Source of the DNA: Flavobacteriaceae bacterium
GTDB taxonomy: Bacteria > Bacteroidota > Bacteroidia > Flavobacteriales > Flavobacteriaceae
Direction of reading: 5' to 3'
Length of the DNA stretch: 12,169 nucleotides
Assembly (NCBI GenBank): GCA_030633285.1
Contig: DAOVTC010000009.1
Coordinates: forward strand, 1 to 12,169
The notes under the pieces are model-generated. The model was not told where the DNA came from, did not search any database, and worked only from the letters and a program-made list of their open reading frames with translations. Positions 11,894 to 12,169 of this stretch are shown in pieces. Within the stretch, counting starts at the first letter, position 1, and the number at the start of each line of letters is the position of its first letter. Both the position numbers and the translations under genes were made by a program.

Positions 11894-12169
11894 TTACTTA
11901 ATGATTTTTTGTATTAGAATTTTTGAATTGTTTAATCTAACATAAATAATAAAAATTCCAGATGTATTGAAAATATTATTATTGATCAATACTTCTTTGT
12001 TATTCACATCTATTTGTTTAATACTTCTTCCTAATATATCAAAAACCCTTATTGAAGAGATAGTGCTATTTTTAGTAGTTTTAATGATAAGAGATTCGAC
12101 TTCGTTTTTGATTATTAATTTTTCATTAATATTATCAACTTCGTCTAAACCTAGAACAGTATTATTAAA
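11894..12169 (-). CDS. C-terminal end of a T9SS-exported protein (sorting domain)
   Basis: An open frame of 91 codons plus stop enters from the right edge; the stop is at 11894-11896. The visible end has the form of a T9SS C-terminal sorting domain: TVLGLDEVDNINEKLIIK, a beta-strand-rich centre with SIRVFDILGRSIKQIDV, and the final IYVRLNNSKILIQKIIK. Such tails steer proteins across the outer membrane through T9SS and are then removed or used for anchoring. The TVLG entry, the FDILGR box and the Asn-rich VNNKEVLI part are closer to the type C tails of large flavobacterial adhesins than to the common type A Por tail, but type is uncertain. The passenger domain lies outside the window. It converges with rng and may use the arm of the same stem-loop. 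Confidence 0.82.
   Translation of the reverse strand, partial: FNNTVLGLDEVDNINEKLIIKNEVESLIIKTTKNSTISSIRVFDILGRSIKQIDVNNKEVLINNNIFNTSGIFIIYVRLNNSKILIQKIIK

Overview
The window is an AT-rich bacterial chromosome segment that I assign to the Bacteroidota, most likely family Flavobacteriaceae (a Lutibacter/Polaribacter/Tenacibaculum-like genus; the genus cannot be fixed from the sequence). Evidence: GldD and GldE gliding-motility proteins, a C-terminal sorting tail typical of the type IX secretion system (T9SS), lipoproteins with a TonB-C-like domain, the Bacteroidota -7 promoter element TAnnTTTG before several genes, and start sites without Shine-Dalgarno sequences.

Layout. The left end (1-580, minus) is the N-terminal part of a polysaccharide flippase-like membrane protein with a TTG start. 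Next is the rplU-rpmA ribosomal operon (minus, 719-1488) with a strong promoter, a leader hairpin and a terminator; L21 has a long Lys/Ala/Pro-rich tail. An EamA-type transporter (1647-2516, minus) lies back to back with a row of four plus-strand genes for small envelope lipoproteins: an HMA-domain protein (2559-2948), a SYLF/Ysc84 protein (3028-3729), a TonB-C-like protein (3851-4474) and a helical protein with a Cys-rich end (4664-4984). The last three start with nearly the same signal peptide and linker but carry different mature domains, and each ends at its own terminator.

A minus-strand gene row follows, mutY > ssb > gldE > gldD > ctaA (9556 down to 5043), closely spaced and ending at a bidirectional terminator shared with the last lipoprotein gene. 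It joins DNA repair and replication, gliding/T9SS and heme A synthesis. Divergently, an HU-family gene (9677-9967) is followed by a gene for a 30-residue, very basic protein (9995-10087) and by rng, a ribonuclease G/E gene with a GTG start (10295-11839). The right end (11894-12169, minus) holds the last 91 residues of a T9SS-exported protein.

Most of the window is conserved housekeeping DNA. The stretch most worth study is the lipoprotein row at 2.5-5.0 kb, where one N-terminal module with 11-residue helical repeats is joined to different C-terminal domains. I see no phage, insertion sequence, CRISPR array, tRNA or rRNA gene. No gene-free stretch exceeds 300 bases; the longest is 10088-10294, which holds a terminator, two further inverted repeats and the rng promoter.
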